DNA from: Phytoseiulus persimilis
Taxonomy: Eukaryota; Arthropoda; Arachnida; Mesostigmata; Phytoseiidae
NCBI GenBank assembly: GCA_037576195.1
Contig: CM075102.1
Coordinates: 42,590,745-42,654,744 of the forward strand
Direction of reading: 5' to 3'
DNA: 64,000 nt
In this document: positions 48,604 to 62,900 of the stretch, piece after piece
Numbering within the stretch: position 1 is the stretch's first letter
Layout of the letters: every line of letters begins with the position of its first letter
Notes under the pieces: generated by a model
Told to the model about the DNA's origin: nothing
The model's database searches: none
The model's input: only the letters and a program-made list of their open reading frames with translations
Translations under genes and position numbers: made by a program

Positions 48604-51600
48604 ATGGTATTTATAGGTCACCTCTAACATATTTTATCCTGATCGCTCGGTTTCGAAAGGCTAGAGATCCCAAATTCGTCTCGAAAGCTCGACGACGATT
48701 GTATGAGCTCAAAAGTTCTGGGAGGGAGTTAAAGCCCCCCTCCCCTCCTGGCTCATCAACTCAGGGCTAATCGACAAAGTAGAGATCCCGGAATCTGCTC
48801 CGCGCCGCACCTTGGAGCTTCTCCTTTCTTCTGAGAAGTTCACCTGATGGCGCCACGGGTCCCGACGACGAGACATCGGGAAGAGAGAACTCGGTGCTCA
48901 AGATTCATTTTGGGAAGCGAGCACATCCAAGGGAGAGCATCGTCAACTCAGACTCAGCGGTGTTGCAATCCCCGCTGCCACTAGAATTCCCGACAAAGAA
49001 ATGACGGTTTCGAGGAAAACATTTGAAACGAGAGAGCACACCCTCGAGCGAGCAATTCGTCGAGCTGCGACTCTCTCAGCGATCAAAATCTACAACCATA
49101 GTAATGTCTTTGATAAGTACTTTCTGCGCGCACTAGCTTCGACCTCACCTTGCCAAAGATTTTTACTTGTCTGTCGAGAAGCTTGCGATAGGCACGAATC
49201 CGATCCCCGGGTTCCAGTTTTCGTTCTCTGCGATCGCACGAACAGGAAGTGTTTCTTGGATGGATTCCAATCATTGGTTCGAGCGTTTTCTGCTTTCTGG
49301 TTCCTGGCTTCGGCCCAGAGCGTGCACGTTTATTCAATCGAAGTGAATTAGTATGGCGGCGTATTCAGCGTGCCAATCTGTCTACCCCGAAAGCATAAAT
49401 CTGCATTTTATGGGAGCTTCGCACAAAAAATAGTGATCCTCGGCTCGTATTTGATCAGACGCAATGACTGACTGGAGCTGACCGAGCTAGGGAGCGAACC
49501 AATCGCGGTCTTTCTGAGTGCTGATATCGAAAAAGCGTTTGACTGCAAAGCCCTAACCGACGGCTAGTCTCATTTTCTTTGTGCGGCCTGCAAGCTACAA
49601 GGGTTCTAAGTGTCAGATACATTCCCCAGCCGGCCACCTTCCTGCCTGCTCGCGATCAGACAACAAACGACCGACCTGGCGGACTCTTTGCCGGTTGCTT
49701 GATTGGCTTGCCGTCTTGTAACGTTTCTATATGTGCTGACAAACCGGGAGAGACTGAATGATCCCATCGAGGCCCGATCCCGTACACTGATGTCTAAGAA
49801 ATACAACAGAGCGGCTCCCTTCTAATTCGGTGGCCCCGAGATCGCTAATGGCGTGAGCCAACTTTGCGGCTCAGATCAAGCGCCCATGCACCGAGTAATG
49901 AAGCGCTGGTTGATGCAGAACGATGACTCTCAAAGTAACAACCTCTACACTGGATTCTGGTCGGGAAGTGTCCTTTTATAAGTAGCTGCCGCCTCAGACT
50001 TCGGTGGGTGTCTCGAGCGATTCTCGAGCAATGTCTAGCATACATTCGAAGACTGTTCATGACTCGTAACTGCCTATAAAATGATTTCATCGTGAGCATT
50101 TCGGAGTCGTGGTTCTAATTTGCTTGCCGGGACAGCTCGGTAGTTGCGGTTCCTCTTGGGATTCTCCCTTCTCTCCCTCAGCAAATTGATTTTTAATTAT
50201 AGCATTAGATGTTCCGAGCCAGGATTTCTGCAGCAACGATTCTCAGTTTGTGATCAGCACTCGATCGACAAGCTCGCTGGCAAAATGCAGATTTCCGGAG
50301 AGCGCGTGCAGGTACCTGAAATCGATTGAGGGTGAAGCGCGCCGCAGCGGAACCCATCAATCAGTTTCAAGTCTCGGAGGAGAAAGAGCAATCAGTTTGT
50401 TCGCGCAGAAATTCATTTTTGTGGAACAACTTCTATTGTTGTCGCGCTGATGCATAGAGTTGATAATCACCCAGACTGCTCGTTGCTGTTAGATTGCTCG
50501 GTGCCGCTGTTGCTGACTGGGCGAGGAAGCGTGATCGATACACGCTCGGATACGAAGAAAAAAACAGGAAGTGCATTGTTTGGAGTGGCTTTTGTACCGG
50601 TCTCGCAATGACACCTCCTATGTTACGTTGAGCTTATCACGCGATCGCAGAGTTTGTCTTTTCTGTTCGCCTTTTTCCATCATGCGGCTTTCAGTTTTTC
50701 ATTTCTGCAGGCCTTCACCGTTTCCGCTGTTTGGTCTATTTCGTTTGCTGTCAGTGATCGGCGTCGCGGACATTGATTTCATGAAGATCCGGGCCGTGAT
50801 TCGGGAAACTGCCGTACCCAGACGATTGTGTAAACAAGGCAAAAACACCAGCTTGTTGGGACAGGCGAGCTCTCGCCCGCCGCCATTCAGAACCAACAGC
50901 AGTAGGGAGTTTTGCTCAAGTGTTCGGTTATCTCGATTTGCTCTGATTAATTGCTTGTCGCGGAAAAGTACGGGTTTGGGAGCTCGGTTCGGGTCACAAA
51001 AAATGCGTCGGATCAAATATGTAAAACAGCAGAGTATTTTTCAGGCCGTGTGGCGTTCATCAACAAGATTGCGCTTCGTTTTGTTGATCATGAACATGTC
51101 GAAAAAGTGAGCGAGGATCAGCTTCATGCTCCGCTTGCCTAGAGATTAATAATTGAGAAGCAGTTTCAAAAGTGACGCGCTTCATGAACTGCGTGAAGCG
51201 AGCGTGATCGGAGAGCATGGCGCATCCGTGCGAGAAGGTCTTTGATGCCATTTGGAGTTATGTTGTTCTTGTTGTTGCTGCTTCCGCTGTCATTGTCATA
51301 GTTGTTGCAGGAAGCGCTACTGCCGTCGGCGTTATCACGCATGTCGAGTCCAAAACGGCTGGTTTCGAGTTCGCTGGAGCCGGAGTTGCCGCCTTCGCGA
51401 GCAGACGCGAAGACGGCAACGGAGCTAAATGTCTTCATAGATGATGACGGCATGCATTCCGTAACTAGAATAGTTCCTGCGTAACAGACTCTGAAGTGAC
51501 GGCACCAGGTAGGAGCGAGGCGCCACCTGATGCGGCCTCCGGATCGTCCATGTGGAGCACGACTTTCAAAGCAAGCTACACGGTCATGTTTTCCTTCATC

Positions 51601-51959
51601 GCAGAGATCGTCCAATGGCAGCCTCTTTCACCGAAACGGCCAGCTCGTAAGCTGAGGAGACACCGGAACTCGTACACATAACACTCACCTAGGTTTTGTG
51701 ACTCATCTCGGCGACGGGTACGTTTCGAGCTTCCGTCAGGAGTTTGAAGTTGGCGGATCTTGCGGCGAGAACTGTTTTCAGGCCGACCGCCCCTCGAAGT
51801 TTCTCTGAGGTCGGGAGGGTCTCGGCTTCAAGCAGCGGAACTCCAACGCTGGGGCTCTGTGTCTTCTCTGAGTGAGGATTTTTCCGCGTCCTACGGAGCG
51901 GGGAGGAGGAGGAGGAGGAAAGATAATTAGGAGATAAGGAACAAAAAGCTGTCTCGCTG
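48604..51959. other. Intergenic, no supported gene
   Basis: No family is recognised. On the minus strand 51166-51615 stays open for 149 codons, with a Ser/Asn-rich stretch and an ending with many Arg/His/Ala residues that might be an exon; support is only compositional. Confidence 0.35.
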
Positions 51960-53156
51960 CTTTCACATGGGAACGGACTGGAATTTCGAACAAAAATAAC
52001 TCTGCTGTCCGCACGAAAACCTCCGATGGCCTGTGCAGTCGTTCCGGGGAGTTCATCTGAGAGCTGCTCCCATGTGAACCCCGGAGCCAGGGCTCCGCTC
52101 CGAAAGAATCGTTTCTGCTGTTAGATATGATCGCTCGGACGATGATGAGTTCAGCTGCGTAGCCCGAAGTCTCTTCCCTCACAAAAGGCAGATGAGTCAG
52201 CGATGAATTGCGTGTCTCCGATGTGAAATAGGATGGCCTGCTCCTGGAACGGTTCTCATCACATCGAAATGAGGAGTCTTCTGCTTGATCCCGTCGTCGA
52301 AGTTTATTTTCCGGCTGACGGGGAGCCTGACGCTCGACGGTGTTTGCTTTGGCCGTGGAGTGGATTTGCATACCTTTTCGAATTGAGACGTCGAACGTCG
52401 ACTGTCCTTGATTCCCCTGTGCCATTGAGCTCGATTGTGCCGTCGGGCCATTTACCAGCAAAGTGCAGGGCACTGAGGAGCATCAAAAGCGTGTCTTTCG
52501 GTGGCAGGCCGGGAGAAGCTTCTTTACGAGGCCTTTCGTTGGCTTCGAGGTCAATTCGTGTAGGACCTGAATAACCGGCCTGTCATGAACCAGCTCCGGA
52601 AATGGCTCTGCAAATGGGGCTGGCGTCGTGGGAGCGTTGAAGGTTCGGTACACTCTGTCGCGCCATGATCCGAGAATCGGACAGCTGTAAAGCATCACTG
52701 CTCATCGGGTACAACAGCGATGTCCTTTGCTCGCGATTCGTTTCCGCTTCCCGATGTCCGCCCTAATGCACGCATATGCAGTGCCGTTCAGGAACACGGG
52801 CGCACTCAGACGTGGCTCGTCCGAACATGGGAACATACACACGTCCTGACAAGCCCCCCATCCACAGATACTGATGGTTGTTCAGACATGAATGGAAGCA
52901 ATAGATGAGAACTCCGGAGCATTGTCTGCGGCAACGCCTCTGCGTCTTTCCAATCGTTTGGAACGTTCTCACTGAACCCCGAGAGCTTCTGTGGGAATAG
53001 TTTCAGGAGCGGATCGGCGATTGGAGAGCTCCACAGAGCTTCAGCTAAGTAATCCATGCCCGAGTACAGTTGGTAACGCAGACTGCTATTTTTTTCTGTC
53101 TCGGCCAGTGGTGTACCTCTGCACGTTCTAAACTGCTCGAGAAATTTTACACTCAC
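51960..53156 (-). pseudogene. Decayed serpin (serine protease inhibitor) pseudogene
   Basis: Serpin fold segments appear in order on the minus strand. ELTSKPTKGLVKKLLP (about 52555-52510) matches the 'W.S..T.GKI..LLP' helix region. KDTLLMLLSALHFAGKW (about 52499-52450) matches the strand 'DT.LVLLNALYFKGKW'. FRADSRVIFVRNSS (about 52025-51985) matches the C-terminal 'F.AD.PF.F.IR' strand. Spacing between these blocks agrees with a normal serpin of about 370 residues, and 52806-53156 could hold the N-terminal part. The first two blocks are in different frames and several stops lie between the second and third, so it cannot make a serpin. No introns are evident, so it may be a retrocopy or a copy of an intronless gene. 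The reactive loop is not readable. Confidence 0.62.
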
Positions 53157-53857
53157 GGCTGATCTAGTTTGTCTCGCGCGAATGATACGTTTCGTTCGAT
53201 GTGTACATTGAAGGCGTCCTAGGGAGAATGCTCTGATGTTCTTTCTCTATTCATTCTGCGGGGGGAATTCTCAATCCTGAAGGATATTTCATTCGTATTC
53301 AGCGGGTTCCTCGGATGGCTTGCTCTAGTGTTCTCGAAAGTCTTCTTTCTTTTCGTTCGCGTCTCTGAAAAGAAACGAGCGGCGAACGGCGGTCCCATAG
53401 ACAACGGCGTAGAAGCGAGTCCGGGAAGACGGGCGAGCGCGGAGGCACAAAGTCTCACCATTGAAACACGAAATTCTCGTATGGGGTCCGCAGCTCGTCG
53501 AATCCCAATGGTTTACCGCTCCGGCCCGGACAGCCGTCCGCGGCTCCGAAAGATCGAGTGCTCCTCGGACAGAGTAGTGGTTCGAGCTCCGAGCGGGTGT
53601 CTGCGCTGGCGCCGGCCAACAGTATACTAACACTGGAATGCAGGAGGAAAGACTCAATATCACGCTCTGGCTGTCATCGTAAGCTCTGTGGAGAGCCTTG
53701 CGGCCGAGGGAACCGATTGCCGAATGCCACTGCAGCTGATAAAAAGAAGCAAGAGAAGAGTTGGAGTTAGCGTGACATATCGGGCTCCGAAGCGCCACTC
53801 TTGGCAAGCGCTATCCTTCAAGTAGTCGACTGCGTTCAATCGGTGCACTAGATGAGC

Positions 53858-53915
53858 GAATCGCCCGCTTTTTCGAAATGATTCCCGAATCGCCCGCTTT
53901 CTCGAAATGATTCCC
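53858..53915. repeat. 29-bp tandem duplication
   Basis: Two adjacent 29-bp units differing at one base, each containing GAATCGCCCGCTTT and TCGAAATGATTCCC. A third, shorter partial copy (AAATCGC) follows. Confidence 0.9.
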
Positions 53916-56900
53916 AAATCGCTGGAGCGTATTTATCCCGGTGCGTTTGCTCCCTTCGTCGACTGCTCCCAAGTTCTGACCGAGGAGGCGAGAACGACTT
54001 TCCGCGAGAAAAAACCGAGAATCCTTCGGAACAGTATCCAACCGGATACTATATGGAGGATGAAAACATATCACCCGGGCAAATTTCTGTCCACATAACT
54101 CCGAAAAACCCAGCGTCGATTGATACCAACAAATCAGTTCGAGCTCGCCGCCGACTCTAGCTCTTTTACGGAATTTCTAGACATTTTCTCGACAACGAGA
54201 AGCTGCGGATACATGAAAACTTTCACTTCATGGTTCCCGTCTTCAGATAGCGGCTACGACGACTCGACCTCTGTCCGGCTCATAATTAGTCACCCCGTAT
54301 CAGGAAGCATGCACCCCTAAAAATCAGAAGCTACTCGTCCATCTCGGAGTTTGATTCGAATGGCTTGTTGCGCGGAATAGCTGATGCAGCGTGTCGTACC
54401 AGTGACACTGACACTCGTGAGGCGGGCGGCACACATACAGTATTTATATGATTCTAGGCATGCATGGTACAGTCGGGGCCCGCGTGGAAAACGTGACTCG
54501 CGCTGCTGACGATACAACTTAACAATCGTTGCCCCAGGGGTTCGGCTCGAGTGGGATCGCGTAAGCTCGACTAGGCTGCTCACGGCGACGGGCTCTTGAC
54601 GGGGGCCAATCTGTTTTGAGGTTCCTCCTCTTCGTTGTCCTGGAGACCGACGTGTTGTTGTCATGCGGCGGGCGATCTTTGCGAAGTTGCAAACTAGGCT
54701 CCGAATCTACGGTTTCTGCTCCGGCCTCGAGGTACTGTACTACAGACAGCAGGCCCAACAGTGTGGAGTGCAAATGCTGTTGAGTTTCGGGCTTCAGCAT
54801 TTGCGAGGCGCACGACCACGCCAGGAGAGACAATCGCAGGCATGTATCCACCTCGAGGAAAGTTGCCGTCGTGGTTGGTTAGCTGCAACTCAGAGAGCTA
54901 TTCGATTATCCGAACCCTTCGTCCGTGAGGTTCGGCCCGACCGAGAACGCCGAAAGAAAGAGTATTGTCTCCGCAAATGGAATATGCAATGCAGCGGCGG
55001 GGAGCAATAGCTTCTGACTTCCCCAGTGGGCTTTGTGAGTGTGGCTATGTTAATCTGTAAACACAAACGCGCTTGATGAATTGGAATCAGAGACCTGCGT
55101 ACATAAGCTTTCGGCTCTCTAGCCGGCGGGGCTGCACACCAAAAGCAGCAGCAATAGGAGAGTAAACAGCCTGCCAACAACTCAGGCCAGTGGCCTCAGC
55201 GCAGGATCGTACGATTTGGGAGAAGGCTGCGGACACAGCTCGCCTCGCTCTGCGGCCCAGCGCTCGTTTGAGTTTGAGGTCAATGATCGACGCCGCTGTC
55301 ACCGAAAAATTCGAAACACCGGAAGCGGTTTGCGATTTGCGTCGAGTCGCGGAAGCGTCTTTGCCCACGAGAGCTCGCTGGCGGCTACTCAATCAGCCGG
55401 TCGGCGTGTGAACGGAGAAGGAACTCGTCCATCCGTGTGCGCGTCGAAGACAACTCTCGAATGGAGATCATCTGTTGCACGCTGCTTTGGTCGGTGAAGT
55501 ACGCGACGAATCTGCGCAATACACGAACACGCATTCCACCGAGTTGACTAACCGTCGCCCGGTGAAATCAGTGAGGTTCAACCGGCCCAGGACTCGGAAA
55601 AGATAAACTGAGAGATGATAGCGCTCCTCGAGGGAGCGATGGGAGAGGAGGAAGGGAATCGGGCGCAGGCCTGCGCTCGATAAGGCTTCGTCGCGTGGAA
55701 ACCAATCTTCTGTGTCCACTGATATGCATCAAACGTTCTTCTTTGCGTGAGCAGCTGTATGCATAATCTATTTCCGAAACAACGGCTGGGACAGCCCGCA
55801 TGGAGGAGGACTTGGCATTCACTAGGTGGACATCGAGCTACCCTCAACTCGAAAGGCAATGCAGATCACAGCGCGCTGCAGCGGCATCGATTTGCATCAG
55901 CACTCGAGACGCAACCATAACTATTCAAAAACGATGGAGCGAGAGCCTCTGGTTGCCTGGACAGCATAGCTTGCGAATAGAAATTCACCGACCTTGACAA
56001 CATGGCGCCACCAGGTCGTCCGTGTGGGCGATCGGGAGACTGTGTCGCCGATGTATGAGCCAAGTGTCCGCGCCTCAACGACGATTCGCTGAGAAAATCG
56101 GCTCGTGTGCGGTTGAGGTCCCCCTCGAAGTTGAACCGCGGTCGATTCCCGCCGCTGCAGCCCGTCGACCGCACTAATCAGGAACTTGCGGGAGCACGTT
56201 TCGTGCCGTCGTGGTTGGTGATGGTGTCAAACCTCGCCGAGATTGCCAACTCGGACAACGAATCGATCGGTCTGTCGCCTGCGAATCTGATTGGAGCAAC
56301 AATACCGAGATCAATTTTCGCTGCACGGTAGAACATGTACCCCACGTCTCGTGACATCGGATGAAACTCGGCGCTCTGTCGATAACCTTTGGGAGACACT
56401 CTGGACGATTTCGCTGTTCTTCTCCCTTGCGGCATGAGGTTGGAGGCGGATCCGGGCCGAAGCGGCGAATGGAACGTCGAGGGAAGAGCAGGGACGCGTG
56501 TTAAGCGCTTCCACGGATTGCGAAGTTCCAGTGACGGAGCTCCCGATGGAGCGACACGTGTCGAGAGTGTTCCGAAAATTGTTGAACACGGCTATCCTTA
56601 TCCTCGAAGCATCGACAAGGCGCACGGCGTCGAATAAGCGATACGTCAGCAATCCTTCATAGCGCGCTGGGATGTCAGGAATGTTGAAGAAAAATGGCAC
56701 CGAGTTGTTCGGCCTCAGGGACGATGTGCAACGGATATGCGATGGTTCCTGATACAGATATACGGGCAGACATGTCGTTTGCCAAAGTTTCTACCAGAGT
56801 TGAGATGTCTTCCCACTGCGTTTGTCGAAACGATTCGTATCGGTGAGGGCACCAGTGGAAGCCGTGTTCGAGCTCGCGAAGATTCTCGTCCATGGCTGTT

Positions 56901-59900
56901 CGAACCGGGTTAAGTCATCAGAGCACTTCACCGGCCGCTGATTGATGTTTGTTTCGAAAGAGAACGCGATGACTGAGATCAGTGATACCTAACATCCGAC
57001 AGGGAAAACTACGGAATTCTTCAGCTCAGCACGAACGCGTGTCTATCTTTCATGAGCCAGCCGAGCTCGAGGCTTCTCGCCAGCCCAGGCCATCTCAGAA
57101 CAGTGAGCTGACAGCAGATCAACGAACTTCCAGATCTAGCACGCATACGACGCGGTTTCCCCAGCTGAAGCACTGCTCAGGGCAAACGTTCCATATGAGC
57201 TAACGAATCCTTCTCCGGGGCTCGATCGCAAGTTTCCCGTTTCCAGAACCGGTTCTCAGTCCTGGGTAGTGTACACCATCAAACTAGGAGAGCTGTGGTA
57301 CGATTGAGACTCGTTTCTCCAAAAGCAGTCCCGAAGTTCTAGTACTCGCCCCCGCCATCGTTGGGCCGTTACCTCTCTGATGAATGCCCGGAATCGGCTA
57401 GTCATGCGCCATATTTCAATGCCAAAATCGCCAAATAACCGTCAGCCTCGCGGTTTTGGTCTCGTTGCACCTCTAAAGGAGTCCCCACGTCCTCAATAAC
57501 TATGCGGGCGCGATGCACCGCTCTCCTGTTCAAGAGTTCGAGCTACGAGAATAGAAAAATTCAGTATTTGCCCTCTTCCGGAAGAGCAGCTCCCAAAGGA
57601 TGGGCCCGGGCCCCTGAGAGAGACACAGACGGGCCTCCCCATGGGGATCCCGGCTGGCTTCGGCCCCGGGAGCCGCCTCTCTACGGAACTCGGAGAGCCG
57701 CGAGCACATCTGTAGCTTGATCATAGGAGCGAAGATTAAGAATTGCTGATTGAGCCGCTCGATGCCGGAAAGCGAGTGTTTCGAGAGACAGGCTCCTTCT
57801 TCGACAGTGCCGTTCTCGCTGTTCCGTGTCGCTTGTCACGTACGTGCGTTGCCCTGATACGCACTCCGACAACTCTGGAAGGGCTCAGACTTCGACAGAT
57901 GTAACATGGAACGAAACCGCCACACTTGAATCAGCACCGATGCTCCTAGTGGCATCCGTCGGAGCAAGAAACTAAAGAGCGTTGCGACCCCGGAGGGCGG
58001 CCTGCCTGCCTGCCAGCTAGTTCAGCGGCCAAGCCCCTTTCAGTTGGAGCTCGATCTAGTCGCGTGTTAGGAGCAATACAAAGCGATCGACGAGGATCCG
58101 ATTTCGGAAGACAGAGGGAGAAGCTTCCGTCAGGGCAAAGAAAAGAATCGGACGTTTGAGCACTTGAACACCAGCCGCTTGTCCGCCCTCACCCCTGTCA
58201 TTGTCGCTCACAGCACCGCTCCCTCGACCCCCTCTCCGATAGCCTGCCCCATCGCCCTGGAAGGCTCCTTCGCACTCTCGATGCGCCTCTCATATCCCCT
58301 GAGTAGCAACCCTCTGTCCTCAATCTGCTGCCCTGACGGGTCCTTCGGAAATTCCCCCTTTCCGCTCTCCTCTACTCGGGCTCGAAGTGCGCCTCATTGC
58401 GTCCTCCGAGTGTCCCTCTTCGCTGTTCCCTGAAAGTCCTCAATACGCCCCCTTGCCACGCTAGAGCTTCCTCCAACAGTCGCGTCGCAAGCCCTTTGCT
58501 GTCTCGCTCCGTTGAAAGGGCACCGTTTTAAAGAACAGTTTTGCGATACAGTTACTCCCAGATTGGCCATTAGCGACGATCGGAGCTTTTTCTCTCCGTT
58601 CCAGCCGTTCCAAACTTTTAGTCCTATAGTTACAACCAATACAGGGCAGGCTCCGACTGAAATCGAAATGGATGGTCAGATGCGGCAGTAGCACCACCAT
58701 CGCGAACAACATCAGCCCCGCTGTTCCGACGAGGACGACCTCCACGCTGAGAAAAACAACAACAACAACAGCGACACCAGCAACAACGACGACGGTGGCG
58801 GCAACAGGGCAGACCCTGGCACGTCACTGTCTTCCTAAGTGTTCATTAGTACGCTCTAGTTTAATGAGAGCAAATTCGATTCAGCCTAACGAGCTCTTTG
58901 TGTTTTTTCATTGTTGCTGCCGGTGCAGGCACCACGACACAGAGCTCATCACGTGCTCAGAGTCTAAAAGCTGCGTCTTAGGTCACACAACTTTTCATTA
59001 TTTTGGGCAAGCAAGTGAGCAGTGAAACGGCTTGTCTTCGAACCCTACACTGTCACAGAGTTACGAGTGCTGCCGAGCGGCTTGAGCTGGTGTTCGATAA
59101 TAATTGGTGATACACGCCACATGCTTCGGCAAGCGTCATCATACTGAGCAGACACTCTCAACTGGGCCAGCGTTTCAAAATAGAACACTAAATCCGCTCG
59201 AATCACTCCCGGAAGATTCTAATTGACACTTGCGTGACGTGATGGGTCTGCAGAGGGATACCCTACTGGGAAGTTCGAGCACACGTAAGGATTCGTGCAA
59301 TTAGATGGCTGTCAGATCAGCAGGCGGATACCAGAACTCGTTTCGGGATCGGCACAGGGATGTTAACCGAACAGACTATGTAGCGGAACGCCGTGCTGAT
59401 GTCCAAGTTGAACTGGTTGGAAAATCCGCGTTCCTTCAAGGCTTGTGATGCGATAAACTCTGATACTGTTCCGGCCGAAGACTTCTGAAACTTTTGGTCC
59501 TCGAGAACAGCTCAGCGAGACTCTCAGCTCGAGTCGGGCCCGCGGATATCATTCTCCCACAAGTCAAGCGGAACCCGGAAGCTTTGTGTTGTTACGTATC
59601 AGAATCAAGTGGTGGAGTTGGCCGAAATCAATCAGAACACCGAGTTCGACTATTCGGTCGATTCCATTCTGCGAAACATTCAGGCTCGTTCATTTCGTCA
59701 TATCTGTTCCGATTTTTTCATCGATTTTCCATTGCCTCATGTCTCGCAGCATCACTCTCTGCTGCGTCACTCGCAAAAGTCCGAGTTATCGTCGGTCCGA
59801 TTGAAGCCCGCCATCATTCCGCTATTCGTTTCGTTGTGCGGAGAATCAAGTCAGATTGTCACGCCGTGAACGGGGTTGGCGGATATAAGCCCCTATGTGA

Positions 59901-62900
59901 AGACAAACAGAAATCCCCCATTCAACATTGTCAGACCTTAGCGACGGTTCAACTCATAACGGATAACTTATTGTTCCCGGAGAGCTTAAATTGTGAGACA
60001 ATCGATAGAAGTTGACCGGCGTGCCAATTGAAGCCATCCCTGGTGCGTGGTCACGTGGGAACGCATTTGTAATAATTTAACGTCAAAGGAAAGAAACTTT
60101 CGGATGTGTCCTTCACCTTTCATCATGATATCTCCGATAACGATCGAGCTCGAATCAACGAATCCTGAGCTCGAGACCAATTTTCGAGCAAGGGGGCGTT
60201 TCATCGCAGCTTTATAATAACAGGTGCTTCTGATTTCTGATTTTTCTTTCAGGGCGCGATGTCGAAAACAGGCACATCTCTATCTCGCTGCTGCTTTGGT
60301 GCTCGTGAAAAGTCAGGTTCGTATTTTTCGAATCTAGAGATCTCGCTCAGCATGGACCATGAGGGGACTGTCACGGAAGTCTGTCGGAGCGATTTCTCTC
60401 CAAACTTTTTCGCGATTTTCTGGAGAGAATGATTCTGAGGGATATGCCAATTTTCCCGCCTGGAGCATGGGGAAAATCGAATCACAGAAGCTCAAGGTTA
60501 GAAGCCCGAATGAACTTTCAGAAATGGCTCGTTCCTCGTCCTACGCTCTAGCATTGCTGGAATGTAACTGATTGGAAGTCAAGAACTTCCATGCACCTTG
60601 ACACCTATCGCTCATCCCAAAAAACCCTTCCAAGTCTTCGTTTGATCCCGAGCCTGTGAACGGTAATGAGAGATACATTGGAGGGATGGCTCAGTTTGCA
60701 GATGATGTTGAACGGAGCCAGCCTCGAATAAACAGTCACAACACACTACCTGACATCGGCTCAACGAATGGTGCCACGTCTCAGCAGCCCAGGAATGTTT
60801 CCCAACGCGGTCGAGCGCTCAGGGCCGACTCGCAACGAGAGAAGAACGTTGGATCAACAATTGATGATGAACATTTCAATTCTCTGTATGATTGACTCTT
60901 TGCATGCAGAGTCTCAACAAGCGATGACATACGCATAGACTGATGATCGCGAACCGGGAGAGAAACTGCTCAGCCACGTGTTCTCCGGACGATCCTCCAT
61001 CTCACCCAGGCACATTCTATGAAACCCCTACAGTCCGACGATTCACAACTGCACCGGTCAATGTATTCTTCCAGCTGAGATATTTAATGAGGATATTCAC
61101 GTTGGATTCAACAATCAACTCAGCTAGACTGATATTTCGCACAGTTTTCCTATCCGGGAAGTCTTCAAATTTACCCCGTGCCCAGATTGTAGCACACTCC
61201 ACGGAAAACTGGTTGGGAGCAGAAGGATGTTTTCTGGTGTACTGGGACACTGTACGTGATACAATCACAATGATCGAGCCGTGAGACGACTTCCTCCGCA
61301 TCCGACGAGGAAGTGTTCTCCATCGTGATATCCGAGAGTCTCGTTCGCCGCGACCCATTGATGAATGGAGTGATGATTTTCTCTTCATTAAGACGCGAAA
61401 TCGTTTCTAATTTCATCCAAACATTCGGAAGCACTCTGAGCCAGTTTTCCTGATCATCGACGGCGGCGACATCGTACGATACTCATTGCTGCGATCGTGA
61501 TCAACGGATTCGCTCCGTATGGCAGAGCCTCCCCAATCGAGGAAATGTTATTCTACAACGACGGTCGAGCGTTCAGAAAGAAGCCAGATTGAATTTCGTG
61601 GAGCATTCCACCACGAGAACGTTCGCACACAGGTGACCAAACCCAGTTTGAGCAACGGCTCGCAAGCATGTGGAATCGACCGAGCGACCGATCGCCAGGT
61701 CGATAGGGATGCCTGCCACTCTTACTATTGAATGAATGTCTACCATCAATTAAGCACAGCCGTGAGCTAACTGAGTGATTTGCAGCAGAAGGGAATTCGC
61801 TGCAAGCCCAACATTCCTGTGGACACAGAGGATGAAGTGCCTGACATTGAACGATGCCGAAATATCAACACTGTCTCGCAGCTCGAAAAATAAGCAAACA
61901 ATACTGGGAGCGAACTCGTTTTTCTCTACCCAACTGTGTTACCCAACTCTAGCCAACTTACCCTATATCTTTCAATTCACGTATGAGCTATTGATTCTCT
62001 CTCAGCGATTGGAGTATTGATCGGAGGGAATCGATGGAGAAAAGTTTGAAAACGCCATCCGGACGATAACCGGGAAGAATTCAGAGAGATCGGATGTGCG
62101 CAAATTATCCATTCAGCTCTAAGTTGTCGAGACTCGAGAATTTTCCGTGACAGGAAATTCATGGACGTCACATTGAACAACGCACGCGAGCTGCTTTCCG
62201 GAGTTTGTTGTCTGACACCACTGACCCACTCCTCTCCTGGCAGCTCGCTCGTTTCAATTGTAGGCTTCCCCCAAGGTCGTCCGACGTCACCGAGCGTCGC
62301 AAGATCGCTTCGAACAACAGCCGCGACGTATCCAACGACCGCCACATCAGCGACGGCGCCAATCGCTCGACCAACTGCGCAATGAGCTTGTTTTTCGCGT
62401 CGAGCAGTTCCCTAACACATCGAATTTTGACACTGTGAATTTTGAGTTTTTTCCTCAATTGAGCGTACGGGAAGAGTAACCGCTCAGTGATACCCAAGTA
62501 TTGACAGTTTCGGAAACGGAACTCATTGTCATCTGCGCACATTCTTGCAAATTCGCACTCCCGACCCCTCACATGACATGCTCGACGAGAGCTGTGACCC
62601 CACAAGAAATTGTCATTCCCGAGTTCTCAAAAGTATTCGAGCGTTTCATCAGTCAGAATCAACTCGATCCAAGCTGAGAGCTTCGACTGCTCCGTTTGAG
62701 CGTGGGCTCTTTGCCCTTGTAATCTGTACAATCGGAAGGTCGGGACATGACACGCAAACTCCATCAACTCGAAAGTCCAGAGCTCAGCGAACGACTCCGG
62801 AGCAAAATCGGATGGGGTGCGATCGTCGGAGAAACCACGTTGGTAGGTCTCCGTTGAACCTGTTTACCAGGCTGTTTTCCAGCCAGACATTCAACGGATG

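Noticed and set aside
51166-51615. Minus-strand 149-codon Ser/Asn-rich frame as a gene
   Set aside because: Only amino acid composition supports it; no start, splice pair or homologue could be recognised.
54407-54448. TATAAATA with a TCAGT-like initiator on the minus strand upstream of the serpin copy
   Set aside because: Spacing is about 39 bp rather than about 30, no gene start follows, and the nearest gene is dead.
54868-56225. Shared ACCAACCACGACGGCA between two minus-strand stretches, suggesting duplicated genes
   Set aside because: A 16-base match is expected by chance in 64 kb on two strands and similarity does not extend beyond it.
61017-61388. Minus-strand residues LIVESNVNILIKYLSWKN loosely resemble a neprilysin (M13) helix motif
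   Set aside because: No zinc site or other M13 block appears in the expected order on either side, and the stretch is open for only 123 codons.
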